Assembly (NCBI GenBank): GCA_013329135.1
Contig: DUKU01000156.1
Span: 1-6,905 of the forward strand
Length of the DNA stretch: 6,905 nucleotides
Source: Thermoplasmata archaeon
GTDB taxonomy: Archaea > Thermoplasmatota > Thermoplasmata > UBA10834
Direction: 5' to 3'
Part shown: positions 1-4,692 of the stretch, one piece after another
How positions within the stretch are numbered: position 1 is the first letter of the stretch
Layout: each line of letters starts with the position of its first letter
Program-made: the position numbers and the translations under genes
The notes under the pieces: model-generated
Database searches by the model: none
The model's input: only the letters and a program-made list of their open reading frames with translations
Told to the model about the DNA's origin: nothing

Positions 1-182
1 CCAGGGTGCTCGGTCCTGAAGTCTTTGTACGCGAGCTTGCACAGGGCGTACTTCGATGTCGCGCGCGTCTGCAGTCCCGCCCTTATGGCCGAATTCACAG
101 CAAGGCGGAAGTCTTCGAGAAGGAACTTCGCCTGGACGGGCAGCTCACCCTCCAGGCGAAAAGACACCGCCTTGACGAGCAT
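1..182 (-). CDS. tnpB: TnpB / IS605 OrfB-family transposon protein, N-terminal fragment cut by the window edge
   Basis: Translating the minus strand from ATG at 182 gives 60 uninterrupted residues to base 1. They begin MLVKAVSFRLEGELPVQAKF, followed by LAVNSAIRAGL at about residues 28-38 and TSKYALCKLAYKDFR at about 42-56. The pattern of an N-terminal strand, a helix with an N-x-AIR-x-GL core, and an AL-x-KLAYK segment matches my recollection of archaeal IS200/IS605-type TnpB N termini. An in-frame TAG lies four codons upstream, so ATG 182 is the only plausible start; a weak AGGA lies just before it. TnpB proteins are RNA-guided nucleases carried by IS605/IS1341-type elements. The RuvC residues, zinc ribbon and 3' guide-RNA region would lie beyond the left edge, so whether the gene is intact cannot be judged. 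No TnpA is visible, which leaves an IS1341-type (tnpB-only) element possible. Confidence 0.78.
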   Translation of the reverse strand, partial: MLVKAVSFRLEGELPVQAKFLLEDFRLAVNSAIRAGLQTRATSKYALCKLAYKDFRTEHP

Positions 183-598
183 CGGATGTTCCTAGGCGGC
201 CGTGGTTCTTGTTCCCATCCACTACATGTAGCATCTGCCCTTTCACGCTCTCCTCAGGACACTCCCGCAGCCAAGGGGACATCCCGAAGGTATCCGCTTA
301 GAGCGCCAAGGGCCACGAGAGATCGACTGGCCAAGTCGTCCTGACCACGGAACGGACATTCCTAACAGACGATCCTGCCGCATGATCAGCGCCCTGGCAG
401 GAGGGTGTGGGTCGATGCGGCGAGACACATGGCAAGAAACGGTGCACGGACCAGGCGTCGATGGTCCGACGTTGTTCGACTGGTTCGGAGTGAGAGACTT
501 CAATCACCGGAGTTCTGCAACAGGGCCTGTGAAGAAACCGGGGAAGGCCAGTAGGCGTTAGTGGGCCGGGACTGACACACGCTCCGACGGGGGGGTCC
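183..598. other. Gene-free stretch; possible end of the transposon plus spacer
   Basis: Between the TnpB start and the end of the oxidoreductase gene there are about 416 bases without a convincing gene. Frames are open on both strands, but their codons lack the strong G/C third-position preference of the real genes here, and their translations are rich in Arg, Pro, Ser and Cys without family resemblance. The part nearest 182 should hold the promoter side and left end of the TnpB element. Visible structure consists of a 10-base perfect palindrome at 222-231, a small stem at 324-328/334-338 and the hairpin at 447-471. I could not find the element boundary or a target-site motif. Confidence 0.5.
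447..471. repeat. Inverted repeat with two mutually exclusive hairpins
   Basis: CGGACCA (447-453) pairs perfectly with TGGTCCG (462-468) around an 8-base loop. An alternative stem pairs CGTCG (456-460) with CGACG (467-471) around a 6-base loop, and the two overlap so only one can form at a time. It lies in the gene-free stretch, about 265 bases upstream of the TnpB start. It could be a structural element of a transposon end, part of a small RNA, or chance in GC-rich DNA. The pairing is directly visible; any role is inference. Confidence 0.4.
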
Positions 599-1759
599 TC
601 AGAGCGTGCGGACTTCTTCCCTGATGTCTATGTTTTTCTCCCTCAATCGCTTCATGAATTCCTCGGCAGACAGCTGCTCGGGTATCACGATCCCCTTCTC
701 CTTGACTTGGCCATCGATGAGCATCTCCGTGGCGACCGCGCCTCCGGTCCCGACGAAGTACGCCCCGCCGTTTGTGCGGTAGAGTTTGTACGCCTTCTCA
801 TGCGACATTGTGGTCCAAACCTTAACGACGGTCTTCCTCCCATCTTTGATGCCGGTGACCTTCACGACGAAGCACGTGTCCCCCTTCACCTTGTCAGCGA
901 ACGCAGCGGGCAGAGGGAGCATCGCTGCGACCACGTCCAGAGGTCTGACCTTGACACCCTTGACCTCGACTGGTTCTTTGCCCAGCAACCCCCACTTCCG
1001 GAAGGTCTCCGCTGCATGGGCGAACCCGTCGTCTATGCCGATGTTGAACGACGCCTCCCTCAGCGTCGGGATGCCGATTGGCATGAAGTAGGTCTCGTCG
1101 TGGTTCGTGCTGTACACCGGCAACGGACCGATGGGCGCAGGGAAGTCGTATACCTGCCTGGCGCTGAGCGGGGGGATGAACTCCGTCCTCCCGTTCCTGA
1201 ACACGGCCGCGGGTACGCTGGTCTCGTCCAGGAGGTCCACCGGGGACCAGAGCGAGAAGAACTCGAGCCCGTCCACGGTCGCCGTGTCGCCATCGTATAC
1301 GTGCGCTTCGTCGGCCCTATCGAGAATGGCCGCTGCGTGCATGGCGAAAACATCGGACATGCCGGGCTCTTCGCCCATGCCAACCAGGGCCGATATGTCC
1401 GCGGTCCTGCACATCTCGGAGTATCGGTCGAAGTCTGGGCCAGTGCTGTCGAACGGCATGCCGAAGTCAACGTAGTCCGTCCCGGTCTCAGCCGAGACTT
1501 CCATCACGACTCGGTTCATGCGCCATGGCATGGTCGCCACGACTATGTCCCTGCCCTTCATGAGGGCGACAAGTGCGTTCCGGTCCCTGCCGTCCACCTC
1601 GACGACAGACACCTTGTCCATCCCCAGTCGATCCTTGAGGGCTCTGGCGCCGCCCGTCCTCGAATCAGCAAGGATTAAGTGGTCCACCTTGGCATTCTTC
1701 GCAAGGTGTTCCGCGCATACCAGTCCGCAGACTCCGCAACCGAGCTGTATGACGTCCAT
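599..1759 (-). CDS. Saccharopine dehydrogenase-family NAD(P)-dependent oxidoreductase
   Basis: The 386-residue product has a classic N-terminal Rossmann fold: GCGVCG at residues 7-12 fits GxGxxG, and ADS at 31-33 after the second strand places an acidic residue (D32) where the nucleotide ribose binds. DIVVATMPW and the later ALVGMGEEPGMSDVFA segment are typical of the saccharopine dehydrogenase / carboxynorspermidine dehydrogenase group, followed by the long alpha/beta substrate domain to the C terminus. Length is normal for the family. Members make or cleave secondary amines joining an amino acid to a keto acid or aldehyde, using NAD(P)H in the cytoplasm; lysine and polyamine pathways are known examples, but the substrate here cannot be told. 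No lysine- or polyamine-pathway partner is adjacent. The ATG is supported by a strong Shine-Dalgarno sequence 5 bases upstream. The gene is divergent from the nucleotidyltransferase. Fold assignment is secure, exact reaction unknown. Confidence 0.9.
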   Translation of the reverse strand: MDVIQLGCGVCGLVCAEHLAKNAKVDHLILADSRTGGARALKDRLGMDKVSVVEVDGRDRNALVALMKGRDIVVATMPWRMNRVVMEVSAETGTDYVDFGMPFDSTGPDFDRYSEMCRTADISALVGMGEEPGMSDVFAMHAAAILDRADEAHVYDGDTATVDGLEFFSLWSPVDLLDETSVPAAVFRNGRTEFIPPLSARQVYDFPAPIGPLPVYSTNHDETYFMPIGIPTLREASFNIGIDDGFAHAAETFRKWGLLGKEPVEVKGVKVRPLDVVAAMLPLPAAFADKVKGDTCFVVKVTGIKDGRKTVVKVWTTMSHEKAYKLYRTNGGAYFVGTGGAVATEMLIDGQVKEKGIVIPEQLSAEEFMKRLREKNIDIREEVRTL

Positions 1760-1764
1760 CGGTT

Positions 1765-1770
1765 CTCCCC
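1765..1770 (-). promoter_or_regulatory. Shine-Dalgarno site of the oxidoreductase gene
   Basis: Read on the minus strand this is GGGGAG, ending 5 bases before the ATG at 1759. It fixes that start and rules out the longer or shifted frames that cross this region. Confidence 0.7.
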
Positions 1771-1795
1771 CTGCGCAGTCGTACCGCGCAGATTC

Positions 1796-1803
1796 CGATA
1801 TGG
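1796..1803 (-). promoter_or_regulatory. Weak TATA-like box for the oxidoreductase gene
   Basis: CCATATCG on the minus strand lies about 40 bases upstream of ATG 1759. A start of transcription some 25 bases downstream would leave a short leader just long enough to carry the Shine-Dalgarno site. The box is short and off-consensus, so the call is tentative. Confidence 0.3.
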
Positions 1804-1894
1804 CACGCAGTTACTTGGTTTTTCCTGGGCTCTCCCCATCCCTGTGATTGGGAGGATTCATACGCATGTTGGCACATGGCGTTCATGGGAAGCT

Positions 1895-2698
1895 ATGCCT
1901 ATGGCGTCAGAAGGCTCGGTGAACAGGGACATGGTCCTGGACTCCATGTCCAGGACGCTCATGCCGCTCGGATACGTGCACGCCCTCTGGGAGGGCGGTG
2001 CGATAAGCCACGGCAGGTTGGATGAATGGTCGGACATCGACCTGTACGTCCTGGTCGACGACGACAAGGTGCGCGAAGCCTTCGACGCAATCGAGGGCAC
2101 GCTGACGTCGCTGTCGCCGATTGCCATCAAGTATGACATAGGCCAGACACCGTATCCAGGAGTCCATCAGGCATTCTATCGTCTCGAGCGCACGAGCAAG
2201 TTCCTCGTCCTCGACATCGCGGTGGTGACCCAGAGCGCGCCTGACAAGTTCTTGGAGGAGAAGACGCACGGCAAACAGATGTTCCTCTTCCGCAAATCGA
2301 TGGACCTCCACCCACCAGTCTTGGATGTGGGCGACCTCAGGGACAAGGTGCGCAAGCGCATCTCGCGTCTGCGGCTTCGCATGGACCTGTTCCATGTGTT
2401 CGTCCAGAAGGAGCTCAACAGAGGGCACCTGATCGAGGCGGTGGACGCCTACACGGTCATCGTGCTGGGGTCGTTGACGGAATTGCTGAGGATCAGATAC
2501 AACCCCGTACACCACGAGTTCAAGACGAGGTATCTCTACAGCGAGCTGCCGCTGGACGTGATCAAGAAACTCGAAGGACTGTATCTGATAAAGGACTCGG
2601 AGGACCTGGAACTGAAGTACGTGTCCGCGAGACAGTGGTTCGACGATGTCCACGGAGAAATCGTGGCCATCGGTCCCGACAGGCTTGTCGGCCTCTGA
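1895..2698 (+). CDS. Nucleotidyltransferase-fold protein with C-terminal helical domain
   Basis: The product is 267 residues from ATG 1895. Residues 34-50 carry the polymerase-beta-like nucleotidyltransferase signature: GG at 34-35, then S38, G40, R41 and the metal-binding pair in SDID (D47 and D49). A third acidic residue is available in VLDIAV (D107), so the catalytic triad looks complete. The rest (about 145-267) is predicted mostly helical with charged segments such as DLRDKVRKRISRLRLRMDLF, resembling the helical half of stand-alone aminoglycoside/lincosamide-type nucleotidyltransferases and related archaeal proteins. The family transfers a nucleoside monophosphate to a small molecule, protein or RNA; the acceptor here is unknown. 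No HEPN/MNT antitoxin-style partner is adjacent. The frame is open back to 1679, but that part overlaps the divergent gene's 5' end. ATG 1895 and ATG 1901 are about equally likely starts, with GGGA at 1887-1890 favouring either. It ends 40 bases from the convergent alkyltransferase gene. Confidence 0.85.
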   Translation: MPMASEGSVNRDMVLDSMSRTLMPLGYVHALWEGGAISHGRLDEWSDIDLYVLVDDDKVREAFDAIEGTLTSLSPIAIKYDIGQTPYPGVHQAFYRLERTSKFLVLDIAVVTQSAPDKFLEEKTHGKQMFLFRKSMDLHPPVLDVGDLRDKVRKRISRLRLRMDLFHVFVQKELNRGHLIEAVDAYTVIVLGSLTELLRIRYNPVHHEFKTRYLYSELPLDVIKKLEGLYLIKDSEDLELKYVSARQWFDDVHGEIVAIGPDRLVGL

Positions 2699-2738
2699 GG
2701 TTTCCTCACCTTGCGGCGACCGCCGACCTGGTGTGTCT

Positions 2739-3089
2739 CTAGACGAGCGTGTCCTTGTTCAAGACGACCTTTCCATCCACGACCGGCGTGCCCTCTTCGA
2801 TGACATGCTTCATCCTCCCATTCGCGTGGTCCCTGGGCCCGCCGAAACTCCCGTCCGAACACACGACCCTGTGACACGGCACTGTGGGCCAGAGCGGATT
2901 CGCGTGGAGTGTGTTCGCCACGGCCCTGCTCGCTTTCGGTCTACCGATGGTCTTGGCGACCCGCCCGTACGTACTGACCATCCCTCTGGGGATTCTGAAT
3001 GTGGCCACATAGACGGCCTTCTCGAAGTCCGACCAGCCTTCCAGGTAACGCGCTATGTCTTCCTCGGTCTTCACATCCTGCTTCCTCAT
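2739..3089 (-). CDS. O6-alkylguanine-DNA alkyltransferase domain protein (MGMT/Ogt type)
   Basis: This 116-residue protein contains the full C-terminal DNA-binding and methyl-acceptor domain: FRIPRGMVSTYGRVA at about 31-45, the recognition helix with RAVA (R55 as the base-flipping arginine), the Asn-hinge segment HANP (N64), the active-site PCHRV (C72) and EEG at 98-100. The family removes alkyl groups from the O6 position of guanine by irreversible transfer to the cysteine. C72 is retained, so this is not an alkyltransferase-like protein in which that residue is Trp. It lacks the N-terminal domain of typical 150-180 residue MGMT proteins. The frame is open to 3227, but the added residues do not look like that domain, and a GAGGTG Shine-Dalgarno 6 bases before ATG 3089 supports the short form. 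It is divergent from the GNAT gene at 3251 and probably its own transcription unit. Confidence 0.88.
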   Translation of the reverse strand: MRKQDVKTEEDIARYLEGWSDFEKAVYVATFRIPRGMVSTYGRVAKTIGRPKASRAVANTLHANPLWPTVPCHRVVCSDGSFGGPRDHANGRMKHVIEEGTPVVDGKVVLNKDTLV

Positions 3090-3095
3090 GACATC

Positions 3096-3101
3096 CACCT
3101 C
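3096..3101 (-). promoter_or_regulatory. Shine-Dalgarno site that sets the alkyltransferase start
   Basis: Minus-strand GAGGTG sits 6 bases before ATG 3089. It favours the 116-residue form over the 162-residue open frame that begins at 3227. Confidence 0.65.
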
Positions 3102-3215
3102 TCGATGCGCGGTCCGGCTTGACGTTTCCTTCCTGTCCGGCATCACTGCTGATGGTGATGCTTGTTTCGGTCGGAGGTGCGTGAAAATGCCGTTCATCCC
3201 GCGCCTGGCCAGAAA

Positions 3216-3224
3216 GGAATATAG
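3216..3224 (+). promoter_or_regulatory. TATA box of the first GNAT gene, likely short-leader or leaderless
   Basis: GGAATATAG, preceded by an AGAAA purine run that could serve as BRE, is centred about 30 bases before ATG 3251. Archaeal transcription normally begins some 25 bases downstream of the TATA centre, so the mRNA would start within a few bases of the ATG. No convincing Shine-Dalgarno sequence is present (only AGGA close to the ATG), which agrees with a leaderless or near-leaderless message. Confidence 0.5.
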
Positions 3225-3250
3225 CACGAATCAACGATAACCAGGACCCC

Positions 3251-4273
3251 ATGACACTCAAAGACCGGCCCAGCTGCCCACACCTGAGGCGCGCGGCGGA
3301 GGAAGGCGAAGGTCTGTCCTTCAGAGGCCTCAGGGGACTCTCGGACGCCGAGGTCATGTCCAGGATGAGCCACCTGAGCTGGAAGGCTGACGGGGTCGAG
3401 TGGCTGGTGTCCCCAGAGGACATCCGGTCCAGGCTTGAGGACAAGAGCGACCACGACCCCATCTCCGATCTCGTGTTCGCTGAGATCGGTGGCGACACCG
3501 TGGGCTACGCCGAGGTCGTGTGGGACTCGTCCGATTCCGACCCCAAGTACTACAAGCACGCGGCGCACCTCCTGCCTCAGTGGCGCGGGAAGGGTATCAG
3601 GGAAGCCATGTTCAGGAGCAACGAGGAGAGGATCCTGGAGATATCGTCCCTCGACCGGAGCTCCGGCAGGAAGTACATCCAGGTGTGGACGTTCGACGGC
3701 CCGAACGAGTGGAAGGACTTGGTCGAGTCGGGGGATTACCCTCCTTCGTGGCATCTCCTCGAGATGGTATACACTGACATGCGCTTGATCAAGGACGCCC
3801 CCGCCCCCACGGGACTGGACCTGGGCCCCGCCCGGCCTGAGGACTACGCGGGGATTTGGGCGCTGTTCCGCGAATGCTTCTCGCGGGAGCAGTGGTCCTC
3901 GCCTGACGATTGGGGCGAGGCGGAGTTCGAGGAGTGGAAGGCCTCAAAGAACTTCATGCCCGCGCTGTGGAAGATCGCTCGGTCCGGCGAGGAAGTCGTG
4001 GGCGTCGTTGAGAACTACGTGAACGAGGAGGAGCACGCCACGTACGGCAAGAGGGTCGCGCACAGCCATCGCGTCTGCGTGAAGGATGATTGGCGCAGAA
4101 AAGGACTCGCCACGTATCTGCTCACGAGTTCGTTGAAGCTCTTAAGGGATATGGGTGTGGACGAGGTGACTCTCGACACAGAGGTCGAGAACAAGAGCAG
4201 GGCGATGAGGGTCTACGAGGGCGTCGGCTTCTCGACCAGGAGGACCTTCACATTCTACGCGAAGCCGGTCTGA
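3251..4273 (+). CDS. Two-domain GNAT-family N-acetyltransferase
   Basis: The 340-residue product holds two GNAT domains in tandem. The N-terminal domain (about 22-180) has the acetyl-CoA pyrophosphate-binding motif QWRGKGI at 110-116 after strand LVFAEIGGDTVGYAEV (74-89). The C-terminal domain (about 188-340) is more canonical: RVCVKDDWRRKGLATYLL (274-291) as motif A, then VENKSRAMRVYEGVGF (312-327) as motif B with the usual Tyr (Y322). GNAT enzymes move acetyl from acetyl-CoA to a primary amine; the tandem layout is like that of mycothiol synthase MshD and several antibiotic-modifying enzymes, but I cannot name the substrate. In such pairs often only one domain is catalytic, and the C-terminal one looks the better candidate. 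The start is supported by the TATA box 30 bases upstream. The gene is convergent with the zinc-ribbon gene. A second tandem GNAT lies at 5798-6694, but the two do not look like recent duplicates. Confidence 0.88.
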   Translation: MTLKDRPSCPHLRRAAEEGEGLSFRGLRGLSDAEVMSRMSHLSWKADGVEWLVSPEDIRSRLEDKSDHDPISDLVFAEIGGDTVGYAEVVWDSSDSDPKYYKHAAHLLPQWRGKGIREAMFRSNEERILEISSLDRSSGRKYIQVWTFDGPNEWKDLVESGDYPPSWHLLEMVYTDMRLIKDAPAPTGLDLGPARPEDYAGIWALFRECFSREQWSSPDDWGEAEFEEWKASKNFMPALWKIARSGEEVVGVVENYVNEEEHATYGKRVAHSHRVCVKDDWRRKGLATYLLTSSLKLLRDMGVDEVTLDTEVENKSRAMRVYEGVGFSTRRTFTFYAKPV

Positions 4274-4280
4274 CTTCGCG

Positions 4281-4292
4281 CGCGCCGGCGCG
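4281..4292. repeat. Perfect 12-base GC palindrome between convergent genes
   Basis: CGCGCCGGCGCG reads the same on both strands and lies 8 bases after the GNAT stop, in the 46-base gap before the convergent zinc-ribbon stop. It is followed by a short TGTTTC. It could form a small cruciform or hairpin that helps end transcription from either side, but archaeal terminators usually depend on T tracts rather than stems, and there is no long T run. A role as terminator is therefore doubtful. Confidence 0.35.
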
Positions 4293-4319
4293 AGTGTTTC
4301 ATCCGTCGCCCTGTTCGTT

Positions 4320-4547
4320 CTATCTGCGCGACCTCTGTGCATCGATCTCGGCCCTGCACTTGTCCGCGTACTTGCACCAGTCGAAGCAGCTGGGCCTCTT
4401 CTCCTTTGTGACCAGTCCGCCGCAGTGATAGCACCTCAGGTACGGCTCGTTCGTGAAGATCTCCACATCCTTCCCACAGTGAGGGCATCTGAAGATCTCA
4501 GGCAATGGCTCGGCGAAAGGCCCTGCGCCGGGGCAGCGGGTGAACAC
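4320..4547 (-). CDS. Small cysteine-rich zinc-ribbon-like protein
   Basis: This 75-residue protein has eight cysteines: C5, a ribbon of CPHC (C21, C24) and CYHC (C39, C42), then C54, C58 and C64 in SCFDWCKYADKC. The first four after C5 fit a zinc-ribbon or rubredoxin-like knuckle pair. The C-terminal CxxxCxxxxxC cluster could bind a second metal, possibly an Fe-S centre. I recall short archaeal and anaerobe proteins with the same 'ribbon plus PSC-DWCKYA-C' layout, commonly left as hypothetical or labelled phosphohydrolase by neighbourhood; no hydrolase residues are present here. The start is GTG, chosen because GGAGGA lies 6 bases upstream. It is divergent from the C39-like surface protein and has its own promoter-like box. 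Function unknown; metal binding is inferred from the cysteine spacing. Confidence 0.82.
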   Translation of the reverse strand: MFTRCPGAGPFAEPLPEIFRCPHCGKDVEIFTNEPYLRCYHCGGLVTKEKRPSCFDWCKYADKCRAEIDAQRSRR

Positions 4548-4553
4548 GGGATG

Positions 4554-4559
4554 TCCTCC
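4554..4559 (-). promoter_or_regulatory. Shine-Dalgarno site deciding the GTG start of the zinc-ribbon gene
   Basis: Minus-strand GGAGGA stands 6 bases before GTG 4547. It is among the strongest ribosome-binding sites in the window and is the reason for accepting a non-ATG start. Confidence 0.7.
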
Positions 4560-4590
4560 GATGTACTACGGTTGTACCCAGGAGCGGTTG

Positions 4591-4600
4591 GTTATTATCC
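4591..4600 (-). promoter_or_regulatory. TATA-like box for the zinc-ribbon gene
   Basis: GGATAATAAC on the minus strand is centred about 48 bases upstream of GTG 4547. Transcription from some 25 bases downstream would give a leader of about 20-25 bases carrying the GGAGGA site. Confidence 0.45.
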
Positions 4601-4645
4601 CTTACGGTATCGGGGTCAGCGCACAGGTTATCAAAATGCGAACTG

Positions 4646-4655
4646 TTAAATATAA
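4646..4655 (+). promoter_or_regulatory. Strong archaeal TATA box of the C39-like surface protein gene
   Basis: TTAAATATAA is the clearest TATA element in the window and stands out from the GC-rich surroundings. Its centre is about 42 bases before ATG 4693, so transcription would start near 4676, just at the GGAGGT Shine-Dalgarno site. This makes the upstream in-frame ATG at 4540 very unlikely as a start. Confidence 0.7.
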
Positions 4656-4676
4656 CGGCGGTAAATCAAACCGATT

Positions 4677-4682
4677 GGAGGT
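4677..4682 (+). promoter_or_regulatory. Shine-Dalgarno site of the C39-like gene
   Basis: GGAGGT ends 10 bases before ATG 4693, a slightly long spacing. Together with the TATA box it selects the 351-residue form over the 402-residue open frame. Confidence 0.65.
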
Positions 4683-4692
4683 ACTGGCCCCC

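Noticed and set aside
222..231. CTACATGTAG palindrome as a transposon end hairpin or operator
   Set aside because: Ten bases with no loop, not extendable and not repeated elsewhere in the window; too short to support a role.
6..344. 112-residue plus-strand frame at the left edge
   Set aside because: Its first half is antisense to the TnpB fragment, which has family-like sequence; the remainder has no coding bias.
243..507. Two minus-strand frames of 86 and 69 residues
   Set aside because: Overlapping frames with mixed codon choice, no ribosome-binding site and no family resemblance; treated as non-coding.
707..1678. 323-residue open frame on the plus strand
   Set aside because: It lies wholly antisense to the oxidoreductase gene, which has a clear Rossmann fold and ribosome-binding site. 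Its His/Arg/Val-rich translation is typical of the antisense of GC-rich coding DNA.
1907..2653. 248-residue open frame on the minus strand
   Set aside because: Antisense shadow of the nucleotidyltransferase gene, whose catalytic motif is unmistakable; the antisense product has no recognisable motif and no start signal.
2714..2725. CGGCG-AC-CGCCG inverted repeat between the convergent nucleotidyltransferase and alkyltransferase genes as a terminator
   Set aside because: The loop would be only two bases, the stem is short and no T tract follows; likely chance in GC-rich DNA.
3090..3227. 46-residue N-terminal extension of the alkyltransferase
   Set aside because: It does not resemble the MGMT N-terminal domain, and the Shine-Dalgarno site sits directly before the inner ATG at 3089.
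3194..3754. 186-residue minus-strand frame reaching into the spacer before the alkyltransferase
   Set aside because: Mostly antisense to the first GNAT gene, with Leu/Val/Pro/His-rich antisense composition and no domain.
4540..4692. N-terminal extension of the C39-like protein to ATG 4540
   Set aside because: The strong TATA box and Shine-Dalgarno site lie inside this extension, and it overlaps the start of the divergent zinc-ribbon gene.
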